NCBI GenBank assembly: GCA_965214695.1
Contig: OZ243967.1
Location: 1,426,001 to 1,490,000 of the forward strand
DNA length: 64,000 nucleotides
Origin: JAPOXR01 sp965214695
GTDB lineage: Bacteria > Pseudomonadota > Alphaproteobacteria > Rhodobacterales > Rhodobacteraceae
Direction of reading: 5' to 3'
How positions within the stretch are numbered: the stretch's first letter is position 1; each line of letters starts with the position of its first letter. Made by a program: the position numbers and the translations under genes. This document shows positions 27,224 through 36,305 of the stretch, piece after piece. Below the pieces are notes generated by a model, which saw nothing but the letters and a program-made list of their open reading frames with translations, was not told the DNA's origin and ran no database searches.

Positions 27224-28176
27224 CGGTTCAACGCATGGGTTCTGAGCCGCGGATTCAGCAGCATTGTCATCAGGTCGGCCGTCAGGTTCACGCCGACATA
27301 GACCGTGGCCACGATCAGTGCGATGGCCTGAACCACCGGCAAATCGCGGTCGGAAATGGCATCAATCATCATCCGGCCAAGCCCGGGATAGTTGAACACC
27401 ACCTCGATCACCACCACGCCTCCCAGCAGCCAGGCGATCGTCAGTGCCACGACATTGATGGCGGGCAGCAGCGCGTTGGGAAGGGCATGGCGAAACACGA
27501 TGCGCCAATAGGGCACACCCTTCAGCACGGCCATCTGCACGTAGTCGCTGGCCATGACCTCGATGACGCTGGACCGCACCATGCGCAGCACATGCGCAGT
27601 CATTACCATTGCCAGCACGACGACCGGCAGCAGGATTTCCGGGAAGAATTCGGATGCTGGCGCACTGGCCGAGGTCAGGACGACGCCGGGAAGCCAGCCG
27701 AGCCAGACCGAAAACACCAGGATCAGCACCGTCGCCGAGACGAATTCGGGAATGGTCATGGCAAAGATGGCGCCGGTCGAGAAGAACAAATCGACCGGCC
27801 GGTCTCGCCAGAGCCCGGTCACTACCCCGAGGAAGATGGCCAGCGGCACCCCGACCATGAGTGCGCAGAACGCCAGCAACAGGGAATTCTTCAACCGGTT
27901 GCCGACCAGTTCGGTGATGCTCTTCTCGCCATTTGCGGATACACCGAGATCGCCCCGCGCCGCGTGCAGTGCCCATTCGAAATAGCGCTCCACGGCCGGA
28001 CGGTTCAGCCCCTGCGCCTCGCGGCAGTTCTCGAGCCGCTTGCCCTGGGCCTCGCGCTCGAGGAAGGCGGTGCAGGCGTCACCCGGAAGAACCTCGACGC
28101 CAGCGAAAATGATCACCGAGACGATCCAGACGGTGACCGCGCCCAGGAAGAGCCTTCGCAGGATCATGTTCAGCAT
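27220..28176 (-). CDS. Peptide ABC transporter permease (DppB type)
   Basis: A 318-residue permease beginning MILRRLFLGAVTVWIVSVIIF, the usual first TM helix of DppB, with a periplasmic loop containing two cysteines (DACTAF, LENCRE). The coupling loop is VQMAVLKGVPYWRIVFRHALPN near residue 214 (read in two parts). Possible starts are ATG 28176 and ATG 28167. Confidence 0.9.
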   Translation of the reverse strand: MLNMILRRLFLGAVTVWIVSVIIFAGVEVLPGDACTAFLEREAQGKRLENCREAQGLNRPAVERYFEWALHAARGDLGVSANGEKSITELVGNRLKNSLLLAFCALMVGVPLAIFLGVVTGLWRDRPVDLFFSTGAIFAMTIPEFVSATVLILVFSVWLGWLPGVVLTSASAPASEFFPEILLPVVVLAMVMTAHVLRMVRSSVIEVMASDYVQMAVLKGVPYWRIVFRHALPNALLPAINVVALTIAWLLGGVVVIEVVFNYPGLGRMMIDAISDRDLPVVQAIALIVATVYVGVNLTADLMTMLLNPRLRTHALNR

Positions 28177-28204
28177 CTCGGCATCCCGATGCAGGAAATT
28201 CGAG

Positions 28205-28242
28205 GGTCGGGGCCCGGGGCCAAGCTGGCCCGGGCCCCGACC
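28205..28242 (-). other. Strong hairpin between binding-protein and permease genes
   Basis: GGTCGGGGCCCGGG (28205-28218) is the reverse complement of CCCGGGCCCCGACC (28229-28242). With one bulged G the stem extends to about 17 pairs around a short loop. It lies in the 81-base gap between the SBP stop and the DppB start, the usual position for a 3' stabiliser of the binding-protein mRNA. Confidence 0.6.
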
Positions 28243-28257
28243 GGATATCGCCGACGG

Positions 28258-29742
28258 TTATTCGCTGACGGTGATCTTGTGCCAGCGAACGGCGTCGTTC
28301 TTCACCTCGTCAAGATTGCTCACACGGGATGACACCCCGACGAGCCGGGTGACGTGATAGGGAATCAGCGTTCCCGCGTTCTCCCACAGATACGCCTGTG
28401 CCGCGACATAGAGCGCCTTGCGCTTGTCGAAATCCAGCTCGCGCCGGGCCTCGGCCAACATTGCATCGAACTTGGCATCCTTGAAGATGCTCTCGTTCCA
28501 TTTCGCCGTCGACAGGTAGATTTCGTGCAGGGCCTGGTCGGCCGGGCGTTCGTTCCAGCGGGTGGCAACGACGTCCTTCTTCATCCAGACTTCGCTCCAA
28601 TAGCCATCTGTCGGCGCCTGCACGACATTGACCCGGATCCCGGCCGGAGCTGCCTGTTCCTGGTAGGCGACGGCCAGTGTCGGCCAGGTCGGCTCCAGCG
28701 TGGCAACATGCACATCGATGTCGATGCCGTCGGGATAGCCGGCCTCGGCCAGCAGCGACTTCGCCATCTCGATATCCTGCGGACAGGACAGATCGGCACG
28801 GTACTGGTCGTTGGGCTCCACCGGGGTGTCGCAGGCCACGACGCCCTGCCCGCCGAGAATCAGGTTCACCAGCTCCTGCCGGTCAGCGGCAAGTCGCACC
28901 GCCTTGCGGACCCGGACGTCGCTATAGGGCTCGACATCCGTCCGGAACACCAGGCCGCGCCAGTTGCCGGTGGGGATTTCCTGGATCCGGAAATCGTCGG
29001 AGCCGGACAGCATCGGCGCCTGTTGTGCGGTGATGCCGCGTTCCATGTCGATCTGGCCACCCAGCAGGGCCTGCAGGCGCGCCTGGCCATCCGGAATGCC
29101 GATGACCTCCATGCGCGCCACGCCCGGTGCGCCTTCCCAGTAATCTGGGTTGGCGACGAGAACCGTGGTCCCCTCGGCGTCGAAACTCTCGACCTTGAAG
29201 GGTCCGGTGCCGATGCCCGAGCTGGCGATGTCATCACCGGAGCCTTCGGGAATCATTCGCAGCCGGTAATCCATCAGCTGCAGCGGCATGTCGGCGAATG
29301 GCGTGTCCAGGGTGATCTGCACGGTCATGTCGTCAAGTGCCTGGACGTTGGTGATCATCTTGACCGCCGAACGTGCCGGGCTATCGCTGTCCGGGTCCAG
29401 CACACGGTTCAACGAATAGACCACGTCGGCGGCATCAAAACCGGAGCCGTCGTGGAATGTCACGCCATCTCGCAAATTGAAGGTCCAGACGGTGGCATCC
29501 TCATTGGCGTTCCAGTCAACTGCCAGATCGGCCTGGGGCTTGCCGTCGAGTCCTGGACGCACGAGCCGGTTCATGATCTTCTCGGTGATCTGGAACACCC
29601 TTCCCTTGGAGATCGGATCGAGGCTGGACTGGGCCCCAAATCCGTATTCATGGGCTTGGCGGAATGTTCCCTGAGGTTCGGCAAGCGCCGTCCCTGCCGA
29701 CAATCCGACTGCCAGCGCAGCCATACTCATGATCAATTTCAT
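28258..29742 (-). CDS. Peptide/opine ABC transporter substrate-binding protein (SBP family 5)
   Basis: A 494-residue periplasmic protein. The signal peptide is MKLIMSMAALAVGLSAGTALAE, and the mature protein starts with FRQAHEYGFGAQSSLDPIS. The family-5 core is present: TVWTFNLRDGVTFHDGSGFDAADVVYSLNRV around residues 75-105 (in parts). ATG 29742 has AGGAAGGA upstream; a longer reading adds 36 residues that cover the regulatory region. Transcribed divergently from the peptidase-E homologue. Confidence 0.9.
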   Translation of the reverse strand: MKLIMSMAALAVGLSAGTALAEPQGTFRQAHEYGFGAQSSLDPISKGRVFQITEKIMNRLVRPGLDGKPQADLAVDWNANEDATVWTFNLRDGVTFHDGSGFDAADVVYSLNRVLDPDSDSPARSAVKMITNVQALDDMTVQITLDTPFADMPLQLMDYRLRMIPEGSGDDIASSGIGTGPFKVESFDAEGTTVLVANPDYWEGAPGVARMEVIGIPDGQARLQALLGGQIDMERGITAQQAPMLSGSDDFRIQEIPTGNWRGLVFRTDVEPYSDVRVRKAVRLAADRQELVNLILGGQGVVACDTPVEPNDQYRADLSCPQDIEMAKSLLAEAGYPDGIDIDVHVATLEPTWPTLAVAYQEQAAPAGIRVNVVQAPTDGYWSEVWMKKDVVATRWNERPADQALHEIYLSTAKWNESIFKDAKFDAMLAEARRELDFDKRKALYVAAQAYLWENAGTLIPYHVTRLVGVSSRVSNLDEVKNDAVRWHKITVSE

Positions 29743-29905
29743 TCCTGAATTCCTTCCTGTTTGTAGCGGTCGCCCGATGCCGGTGCCGGAGTGCGTGAAG
29801 ATGACGCAAGCAACACCGGATGAAGCGATGGATGAACGAGGATTGCCCATCGAGGCATGCCGGGCAATCCTTGACCGAGAACTCTATAATGTCACCGGCA
29901 TAGGC

Positions 29906-29923
29906 GCAAATTACGAAATTTGC
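29906..29923. promoter_or_regulatory. Palindromic operator between dppA-like and peptidase genes
   Basis: Perfect inverted repeat GCAAATT-ACGA-AATTTGC. It overlaps the -35 box of the rightward promoter below and faces the leftward gene, so one bound regulator could control both. No regulator gene is adjacent. Confidence 0.5.
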
Positions 29924-29948
29924 CCGACTCATTCATCGACCGTATAAA
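29920..29948 (+). promoter_or_regulatory. Predicted sigma70 promoter for the peptidase-E homologue
   Basis: TTGCCC (29920-29925), 17-base spacer, TATAAA (29943-29948). The expected transcription start (~29955) lies upstream of ATG 29998 and excludes the longer TTG start at 29920 for the peptidase. Confidence 0.5.
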
Positions 29949-29997
29949 TTCGGCTACAGCGGTCCCGAGGACCAATGGGACTTCGGCAAGAACAGCA

Positions 29998-30738
29998 ATG
30001 ACGAACCCACAGGATCCGGAGGAAGCAGTATTGAAGGGCGCCGTTGTGCAACCCACCCTGATAGCCATTGGTGGTGGTGGCGCCACCCACGGGACCCATC
30101 CCGAGCTTGATCAATTCTGCCTGAACCTGCTGCCGCAGCGCCCGCGCATCGGCCATGTCGGCACTGCCAGCCACCACGACCCGGGAAAATTCCGCCGGTT
30201 CTCCCGGGCCTTTCATCCCCGTGCCGGGTCAGTGACGGACCTGCCAAGGGATTGCTCCCGGCAGGAGGCCGAGGCGTGGGTGACCGGTCTCGACCTGGTC
30301 TATGTCGGCGGCGGTGACCCGGTGCACCTGGTCCGGCGGTGGTCAGCCATCGGGCTCCAGGACACGCTCTTCGCTGCCGCACGTCACGGCACGGTGCTGG
30401 CCGGTGTCAGCGCCGGGGCCATGTGCTGGTTCGACAGCTTCCTGTGGCGATCCCCCGACCACGGATTGCAGCTTGCCGGCGGTTTCGGCCTCGTCCCGGG
30501 CGTCATGACCCCGCACAGCCTGGCCGAACCGGACCGGCTTGCCCATCTCGCAGGCCTGGTCTCGGCCGGAACCATATCCGGCGCCCTTGCCATTGATGAC
30601 GGTGCGGCGGTGATCCTGCGGGGCGGAGTTGCGTCGGCGGTGTTTCCCGGCCGCGGCCCGCCATGCGCCCACCGAATCAGTCGCGGCCCCGATGGCGAGG
30701 CCAGGCAAGCCGAATTACGGCCCCGGGGCGACTCCTGA
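29998..30738 (+). CDS. Peptidase E-like (family S51) protein
   Basis: 246 residues. IAIGGGG near the N-terminus, LVYVGGGDPVHLV, and the nucleophile elbow GVSAGAMCWF (serine at the centre) match the S51 family: aspartyl dipeptidase and cyanophycinase relatives. Divergent from the peptide-binding-protein gene across a shared operator, which suits hydrolysis of imported short peptides. ATG 29998 is preferred from the promoter position. The C-terminal ~40 residues, after PGRGPPC, are poorly conserved looking. Confidence 0.72.
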   Translation: MTNPQDPEEAVLKGAVVQPTLIAIGGGGATHGTHPELDQFCLNLLPQRPRIGHVGTASHHDPGKFRRFSRAFHPRAGSVTDLPRDCSRQEAEAWVTGLDLVYVGGGDPVHLVRRWSAIGLQDTLFAAARHGTVLAGVSAGAMCWFDSFLWRSPDHGLQLAGGFGLVPGVMTPHSLAEPDRLAHLAGLVSAGTISGALAIDDGAAVILRGGVASAVFPGRGPPCAHRISRGPDGEARQAELRPRGDS

Positions 30739-30895
30739 ACACACCGCCAGGCCACCTCGCCGGCGCCGGTCCGGACCTGCGCCCATCCCGGCCGGCCAAG
30801 CCGGCAATGGACCGTCATGAGGCATGCCGACAAGTCGCTTGCCCGATCAATGTTCCGTGGTAGCATCCCGCCATGTCAATGAGGCGATCCCGATC

Positions 30896-32431
30896 TTGAG
30901 ACGCAGGCGCAATGGCACGGAAGCAACCCGCCCCGGCAGCAATGGCCGCCAGATGGTGAAAATGCCGGCCCTGCCCACCGCGGGTGGCCGGCTTCGTATC
31001 CTGGCCGATGCCGACATGGCGAGCCTCCACCAGGCCTCGCTGACGCTGCTGGCGGAATTCGGGCTTGGCGAAGCCCCGCCAGTGGTCGAGGAACTGGTTT
31101 GTGCGAGCGGCGGACAACTGTCTGGCAATGGTCGCCTGCTGTTTCCTCGGGAATTGGTCGAGCATGCCCTGGGCGGCATACGCCGCAGGGTGACGCTCTT
31201 TGCCCGGGGCCCGGACCAGGATCTGCACCTCGAGCCCGGTTCCGTGCATGTCGGCTCCGGTGGAGCGGCGCCGTTCGTCAGGGATCTCGACCGCGGATGC
31301 TATCGTCTATCCACCCTGGCCGACCTCCATGACGCCGCCCGGATGGTTGATGCCCTCAGCCATGTCCAGTTCTTCTCCCGCTCCCTGGTGGCCAGCGACA
31401 TCGAGGATGGTAGGTCGCTTGACATCAACACCTGTTACGCCGCCCTGGCCGGCACGTCGAAACATGTCCTGGTGAGCGCCGGGGAGTCGGGACATGTTGA
31501 CGACATTGCCGGGATGTGCCGCCTCGTTGCCGGTTCGGCCGCGGCCTTTGCCGACCGCCCGTTCCTGTCGCTGAACATCAACCACGTGGCGCCGCCCATG
31601 CGGTTTGCTCCCGGGGCAGCCGAGGTGCTGGTTGCGGCGGCGCGGGCCGGAATTCCCTGCATGGTCAACACTTTCGGACAGATGGGTGCATCAAGCCCGG
31701 TGACCATTGCCGGCTGCATTGCCCAGAGCAATGCCGAAACGCTGGCCGGCCTGGTTGTCGGCTGGCTTGCCAACCCGGAAGCCGCGCTGGTCTACGGCTC
31801 ACGCCCCATGGTCACGGATCTGCGGTCGGGTGGCATGGCCGGAGGCAGCGGCGAGCAGGCCCTGCTGACCGCCGCCGCGACGCAGATGGCGCGCCACTAC
31901 GGATTGCCAAATTCGACCATCGCCGGCGCCACCGACAGCAAGGCGGCCGATGCGCAATCGGGCTACGAAAAGGCACTCTCGATAACCATGGCAGCCCAGG
32001 CCGGGGCAAATCTTGTCACCCAGGCCGCCGGCATGCAGGCTGGCCTGATGGCGGCATCATTCGAGGCCTATGTCATCGACAACGAGATGCTGGGCGCAAT
32101 CCGGCGCAGCCTTGCCCCGGTGGAGGTCAGCCAGGAAACCCTGTCTGCCGGCATGATTGCCGAGACCATACGGGACGAGGGCCACTTTCTCGGCCATCCA
32201 CAGACATATGGGCGGATGAAGTCGGATTTTCTCTACCCCGAACTGGCAGATCGCAGCTCGATCGAGGATTGGGACGCACGAGGCAGGCCGGAGATCGGCG
32301 CCCGGGTACGGCAGATCGCCGGCCGGATCCTGGACACTCACTTTCCCCAACATCTTGATGCCAGGGCCGATCGGGAGATCAGGTCACGGTTCGACATCCG
32401 CCTGCCTCGCGCCAGGATGCGGCCCTCGTGA
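30896..32431 (+). CDS. Trimethylamine methyltransferase (MttB) superfamily protein, non-pyrrolysine
   Basis: About 511 residues of the MttB corrinoid-methyltransferase barrel: SLTLLAEFGLGEAPPVVEEL near the start, GSGGAAPFVRDLDRG, and HLDARADR near the end. No in-frame TAG interrupts it, so it belongs to the non-Pyl group whose known members demethylate glycine betaine, proline betaine or carnitine. The start is uncertain: TTG 30896 begins just before the usual basic stretch RRRRNG; ATG 30824 adds 24 atypical residues and ATG 30953 omits the basic stretch. No corrinoid protein gene (mttC) is visible nearby. It overlaps the next gene by 4 bases. Confidence 0.78.
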   Translation: MRRRRNGTEATRPGSNGRQMVKMPALPTAGGRLRILADADMASLHQASLTLLAEFGLGEAPPVVEELVCASGGQLSGNGRLLFPRELVEHALGGIRRRVTLFARGPDQDLHLEPGSVHVGSGGAAPFVRDLDRGCYRLSTLADLHDAARMVDALSHVQFFSRSLVASDIEDGRSLDINTCYAALAGTSKHVLVSAGESGHVDDIAGMCRLVAGSAAAFADRPFLSLNINHVAPPMRFAPGAAEVLVAAARAGIPCMVNTFGQMGASSPVTIAGCIAQSNAETLAGLVVGWLANPEAALVYGSRPMVTDLRSGGMAGGSGEQALLTAAATQMARHYGLPNSTIAGATDSKAADAQSGYEKALSITMAAQAGANLVTQAAGMQAGLMAASFEAYVIDNEMLGAIRRSLAPVEVSQETLSAGMIAETIRDEGHFLGHPQTYGRMKSDFLYPELADRSSIEDWDARGRPEIGARVRQIAGRILDTHFPQHLDARADREIRSRFDIRLPRARMRPS

Positions 32432-33357
32432 AGATCGCCATTCATGGAACCGGCGCCATGGGGTCGGTCTATGCCAGCCTGTTTTGCGAGGCTGGCCACA
32501 CGGTCTGGGCGGTGGACCCATGGCAAGAACACGTGAACGCCATAAACGCCAACGGCCTGCGGCTTGACGGCGCCAGCGGCAACCGGACCGTCCGCGGCAT
32601 CGCCGCCACCACCGACTTCACCGATGTCGGCGCCTGCGACCTTGTCGTGATCGCAACCAAGGCCTCGGGAGTCGGGGCCGCCGCCCGCTCCATCGCGCCC
32701 CTCCTGCCCGGCATCGAATTGGTGCTCACCATCCAGAATGGTCTTGGCGCCGCCGAACGCATCGCCGACCACATGCCGACAGGCCGCGTCCTCCTCGGTG
32801 TCGCCGACGGGTTCGGCGCCTCGCTGCAAGGCCCCGGCCACGCCCATCACGCGGCCATGAAGCTGATCCGCATCGGCGAGATCGGCGGCGGCGCCAGCGC
32901 CCGCGCCAGGGAATTGGCCGAGACCTGGCGCCAGGCGGGCTTCAAGGCACAGGCAGAAGGCGACATCCAGCAACTGGTCTGGGAGAAGTTCCTGTGCAAC
33001 GTGACCTTCAGCGCCGCATGCACGGTGTTCGACATGACCGTGGGCGAGTTGATGGAGCACCCTGAACGATGGCAGATTGCCCTGGGCGCCATGCATGAAG
33101 CCCATGCCATTGCCCGCGCCAGCCAGATCAACCTCTCCTTCGACGACCCGGTGACCCATGTGACCAGGTTCGGCGCCGCCATGCCGGATGCCCGCCCGTC
33201 CATGCTGCTCGATCACAAGGCAGGACGCCCCTCCGAGCTTGACGCCATCAACGGCCAGGTGCCCCGGCTTGGTCGGCAGCTGGGCATTGCCACCCCCTGC
33301 AACGACATGCTGGTGGAAATCCTCAAACAGCGCGAGGCAAAATTCGGCGAGCGGTAG
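32428..33357 (+). CDS. Ketopantoate reductase family protein (PanE/ApbA)
   Basis: 309 residues. Rossmann start IHGTGAMGSVYASLF, VVIATKASG and IQNGLGAAERI are ApbA-N motifs; the C-terminal helical domain has the catalytic lysine region (WEKFLCNVTFSAACTVF) and the late PSMLLDHKAGRPSELDAINGQV, a strong family signature. GTG 32428 overlaps the MttB stop (GTGA). Coupling to MttB suggests a 2-keto or 2-hydroxy acid in that pathway rather than pantothenate synthesis. Confidence 0.85.
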   Translation: MKIAIHGTGAMGSVYASLFCEAGHTVWAVDPWQEHVNAINANGLRLDGASGNRTVRGIAATTDFTDVGACDLVVIATKASGVGAAARSIAPLLPGIELVLTIQNGLGAAERIADHMPTGRVLLGVADGFGASLQGPGHAHHAAMKLIRIGEIGGGASARARELAETWRQAGFKAQAEGDIQQLVWEKFLCNVTFSAACTVFDMTVGELMEHPERWQIALGAMHEAHAIARASQINLSFDDPVTHVTRFGAAMPDARPSMLLDHKAGRPSELDAINGQVPRLGRQLGIATPCNDMLVEILKQREAKFGER

Positions 33358-33703
33358 GACAAGTATCCGGTGGCCGCAGGCAAAGGGACTCTTGCGTCAC
33401 CGCCGCGAGCGGCGTGACCGAACCCGAACCAGCGGCCGTGCAGGACGCCCCTCCCCTCCTGCCCAGGTTGCCAGCGGCCAGCCCGGGCGGCGATGCCATG
33501 AGGCCAGTACATGTTCCGGACCCTTCCGGCTGGTACTGGAGCAGGTCACGCCAGGAAGGACGCCAGGGCTGTGACTGCGAAGACTGCCGGCACGCTCAAA
33601 TGAAGGCCGAGGGAGTTGCCGGCGATGTGGTCGTCAGGTAACCGGCACATCATGCAGGCATCACCGCGGATGCAAGGTTGACAAGTGCCAGTACCAGGGT
33701 CCC
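33358..33703. other. Non-coding gap with a terminator-like hairpin
   Basis: GTCAC-(C)GCCGC-GAGC-GGC-GTGAC at 33396-33418 can fold into a bulged stem after the PanE-like gene. The rest shows no coding frame I can support. Confidence 0.35.
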
Positions 33704-34291
33704 ATGAATGATCATCATCGAATATTCCTGGTTCGGCATGGCGAAACGGAATTCAACCGGGCAGGACGATACCAGGGGCAGAGCGATTCGCCGCTGACGT
33801 CGAAGGGAATTCGACAGGCCCGCCGTAATGGCCGGGCACTGGCGTCGCTGATCAATGGAAGTGCGGATTGGCGACTCGTAACCAGTCCGCTCGGGCGAAC
33901 ACTCCAGACCGCCCGGTTGATCGGTGCCGAAATCGGGTTCGATCCCAGCCGGATCGAAGTTGACGAACGTATCCAGGAAATCGGATTTGGTTGGTGGGAA
34001 GGGCTTGACCGGCAGACGATCGAGGCACGCGAAGTTGGTGCCCTGGACGCGCGTCGACGTGATCCCTGGACCTTCACCATGGATGGCGGCGAGACTATGG
34101 CCGCCGTTGCCCGGCGGGCCGAAGCCTGGCTTGAAGAACAGGATGGAAACGTGATCGCGGTCAGCCACGGAGTCACTGGTCGCATAATTCGCGGGCTGTA
34201 TCTGAGCCTGTCGCGTGCGCAGACGCTGCAACTGGACCAACCCCAGGACATCGTGTTCGAGCTGTGCGGGCGCAAGATCTCCCGGCACTGA
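33704..34291 (+). CDS. Histidine phosphatase family protein (phosphoglycerate-mutase superfamily)
   Basis: 195 residues. The phosphohistidine motif LVRHGETEFN begins near residue 9 (LVRHGET is diagnostic), with further active-site residues in TSPLGRTLQTA, the acidic QEIGFGWWEG, and VSHGVTGRIIRG carrying the second histidine. All catalytic residues are present. Such enzymes range from PGM to sugar- and cobalamin-precursor phosphatases; alone here, so its substrate is unknown. Confidence 0.88.
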   Translation: MNDHHRIFLVRHGETEFNRAGRYQGQSDSPLTSKGIRQARRNGRALASLINGSADWRLVTSPLGRTLQTARLIGAEIGFDPSRIEVDERIQEIGFGWWEGLDRQTIEAREVGALDARRRDPWTFTMDGGETMAAVARRAEAWLEEQDGNVIAVSHGVTGRIIRGLYLSLSRAQTLQLDQPQDIVFELCGRKISRH

Positions 34292-35066
34292 CCGACGGGT
34301 GGACCCTGGCCGGGAAGCCTGAAGGCAGGACCCATCCGGGTGAACCCAGAACAGGTCACGCCGGCCCGGCGGCCGGCGAGGTTGCGGGCCGGTGCAATCA
34401 TCGTTGCCGTGCGGACCGCCATTCACGACGCATTAGCCCGACCGGGAGGTCTTCCGGGGCGGCGCCTTCACTCCACGGGTCACGCCGCAGCCATCCGTTT
34501 TGCCTGGTCTGCAACCAGCTTCGCGGACTGCCTTGCGGAGTAGACACAACTCCGTATGGCAACGGGCCATGCACCGGTTCCCAGCGCGTGTCTCCAGCCA
34601 TCCCGAAGCCCGATTTGATGGCCCGGGCGGCGCTGGCTAGCCGCGTCTGCCCGTGCCACATGGTCAGGTGTCCGGGCTACGGATTGTGCTTGCAGGCCCG
34701 GACTCCGCCGGGATGGACTGCCAGCCGCACGAGCCGCTCCGGTTCCGTGAGGTCGTACCTGCCGGCATGGTCGGCAGCGACGGCAGACTCGCCACCGGTG
34801 AACATCAACCCGGTCTCGCAATCGGGGACCTGCCTGTCCGTGAGCATCATCACCATGATTCGCCAGGAATTCACATTGCTCTAATCGCGCCGGTCTCGTT
34901 CGGATGCAGGTCCGGGAGGGAATGCGCCAAGGCGAGGGGTCGCCGCAAGGGCCGACAGCAGAATTATGGCCTTCACAGGCGTATCATTCTTCTGAAAAAA
35001 CGTTACTCTGGGAGTATGTCTCAATGACAGGGAACTCCCAGAGTATTCACGGGAACAGATAGGCGA
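34292..35066. other. 775-base region without a supported gene
   Basis: Several short frames exist on both strands, but none shows a recognisable motif or ribosome site. The sequence shifts from GC-rich to more AT-rich towards the Abi gene (for example 34981-35050), consistent with a junction between chromosome backbone and acquired DNA. Confidence 0.35.
35004..35045. promoter_or_regulatory. 12-base perfect inverted repeat upstream of the Abi gene
   Basis: TACTCTGGGAGT (35004-35015) and ACTCCCAGAGTA (35034-35045) with an 18-base loop, ending 21 bases before the Abi start. Could be an operator, or an RNA hairpin in the leader that the HEPN protein itself binds. Confidence 0.5.
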
Positions 35067-35885
35067 ATGCCTCCGAACAGTCAATATCTGGAGTCACTCG
35101 ACTGCAACGGCGTCAAGGAAATCATCTGCGGCATCAATGTCAGCCGTCTCGCCGCTTTCAGAGAGACAACCACATCCGTTGTTGATGCGCTCTCCCTTTA
35201 CCAGCTGAATGCCCGGCTTGCAGGATTGTTGCTTGAGACCGTCGGTGGTTTCGAAATTGTCCTCCGCAATGCCACTGCAGCATTGATCATTGATCATTTC
35301 CAGCGGGATGACTGGTATCGTGCCCGTGTCATTACACAGAAGCTTGATGTGCATCGACGGAAGAACATCCGGGATGCCCGCAAACGACTGCAGGATCGCG
35401 GCAGGAAAGTGGATTCAGGCAGGATTGTTTCCGAATTGACCTTCCATTTCTGGGTCGCTCTGCATGAAAGGAAATACCGGGAGCAATTCTGGATTCGGTT
35501 CCTGAGGAAAATCTGGCCTGATGGAGAAGACGTCAGGAAACTTCACAAGGATCTTCTGAAAATCAGGGATCTCGGAAACCGGATCGCCCACCACGAGCCT
35601 GTTTTTGTGCCAAGGTGGAGGACATGCTCCGCTCTTGTCCTGCGCCGCCTGGAACAGCTTTCACCACGACAGCACGCCTGGCTTTCGGACCGCATGTGTC
35701 CGGACCTGGCTGATGTCAGCGATCGCTGTAGGAAATCGGGTTGCCCCGGTCCCCCGCAGATCCAGACATGCGCGCTAACGCATCCGGCTCCTGCCTTGGG
35801 TGTTGACGGCAAAGCGCTGGGCCGGCCACGGGTGACGGATGGTGGGTTTTGGCCAGTGGAAGCCGATGAGGCGATCCAGTGCTGA
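35067..35885 (+). CDS. Abi family protein with HEPN-type RNase motif
   Basis: 272 residues matching the Abi-like (AbiD/F) plan: SRLAAFRETT ... ALSLYQLNARLAGLLLETVG, FEIVLRNAT, SGRIVSELTFHFWVALHERKY and the HEPN active-site motif RDLGNRIAHHEP (R-N-x4-H type). These are phage-exclusion proteins thought to cleave RNA. The family usually ends soon after the HEPN motif; here ~75 extra residues follow, rich in Cys and Pro, perhaps from loss of the original stop. GC of sampled lines (55% at 35101-35160, 47% at 35281-35340) is well below the surroundings, suggesting acquisition. Confidence 0.75.
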   Translation: MPPNSQYLESLDCNGVKEIICGINVSRLAAFRETTTSVVDALSLYQLNARLAGLLLETVGGFEIVLRNATAALIIDHFQRDDWYRARVITQKLDVHRRKNIRDARKRLQDRGRKVDSGRIVSELTFHFWVALHERKYREQFWIRFLRKIWPDGEDVRKLHKDLLKIRDLGNRIAHHEPVFVPRWRTCSALVLRRLEQLSPRQHAWLSDRMCPDLADVSDRCRKSGCPGPPQIQTCALTHPAPALGVDGKALGRPRVTDGGFWPVEADEAIQC

Positions 35886-35990
35886 CCATTGGTAGCGGTC
35901 CTTCTGCGAGCGCCTGCGCAGGGTGCGCAGGAACATGTGTCTGACCGCGCGTACGAATGCCTTATGGCGGATTCGGTACCTGTGTTGGGT

Positions 35991-36302
35991 TTAGGTCAAG
36001 TATGGCTCGCTCAGCATGTTCAGTTGCCGAATCTCTACCGGCCGTGCGAGCAGTTCTCCCTGTCGGTCGAAGAGTGGTTTCAGATGCGGCTTGGTGAGAT
36101 GTTCGGACAAGTCGGCCTGGGTGCGCCAGTTCTCGTAGAAAACAAAGACGCAGGGATCGCTTGCGTCGACGTGAAAGTCGTAGTTCAGGCAGCCGGCTTC
36201 CGCCCTGGTTGGAGCCACCTGCGCGGTCAGGATCTCTTGCAGTTCCTGGCGGGTTTCCGGCCTAGCGACGACCGTACCGATAATTGTGCAGCCCGGAATC
36301 AT
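35991..36302 (-). CDS. Antibiotic-biosynthesis-monooxygenase-domain protein (ABM/YgiN-like)
   Basis: 103 residues with the ferredoxin-like ABM pattern: IIGTVVARPETRQELQEIL, then EAGCLNYDFHVDASDP, FVFYENWRTQADLSEHLTKPH. Cofactor-free quinone or aldose-type monooxygenases and LsrG-like isomerases share this fold. It is last in the sugar ABC operon, 3 bases after the permease stop, so it probably acts on the sugar-derived metabolite. Confidence 0.83.
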   Translation of the reverse strand: MIPGCTIIGTVVARPETRQELQEILTAQVAPTRAEAGCLNYDFHVDASDPCVFVFYENWRTQADLSEHLTKPHLKPLFDRQGELLARPVEIRQLNMLSEPYLT

Positions 36303-36305
36303 GGG

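Noticed and set aside
30896..32431. Pyrrolysine-containing MttB
   Set aside because: No in-frame TAG within the gene, and no pyl genes in the window.
34677..34874. 65-codon minus-strand frame in the 34.3-35.1 kb gap
   Set aside because: No recognised family, no ribosome site, and no conserved context to support it.
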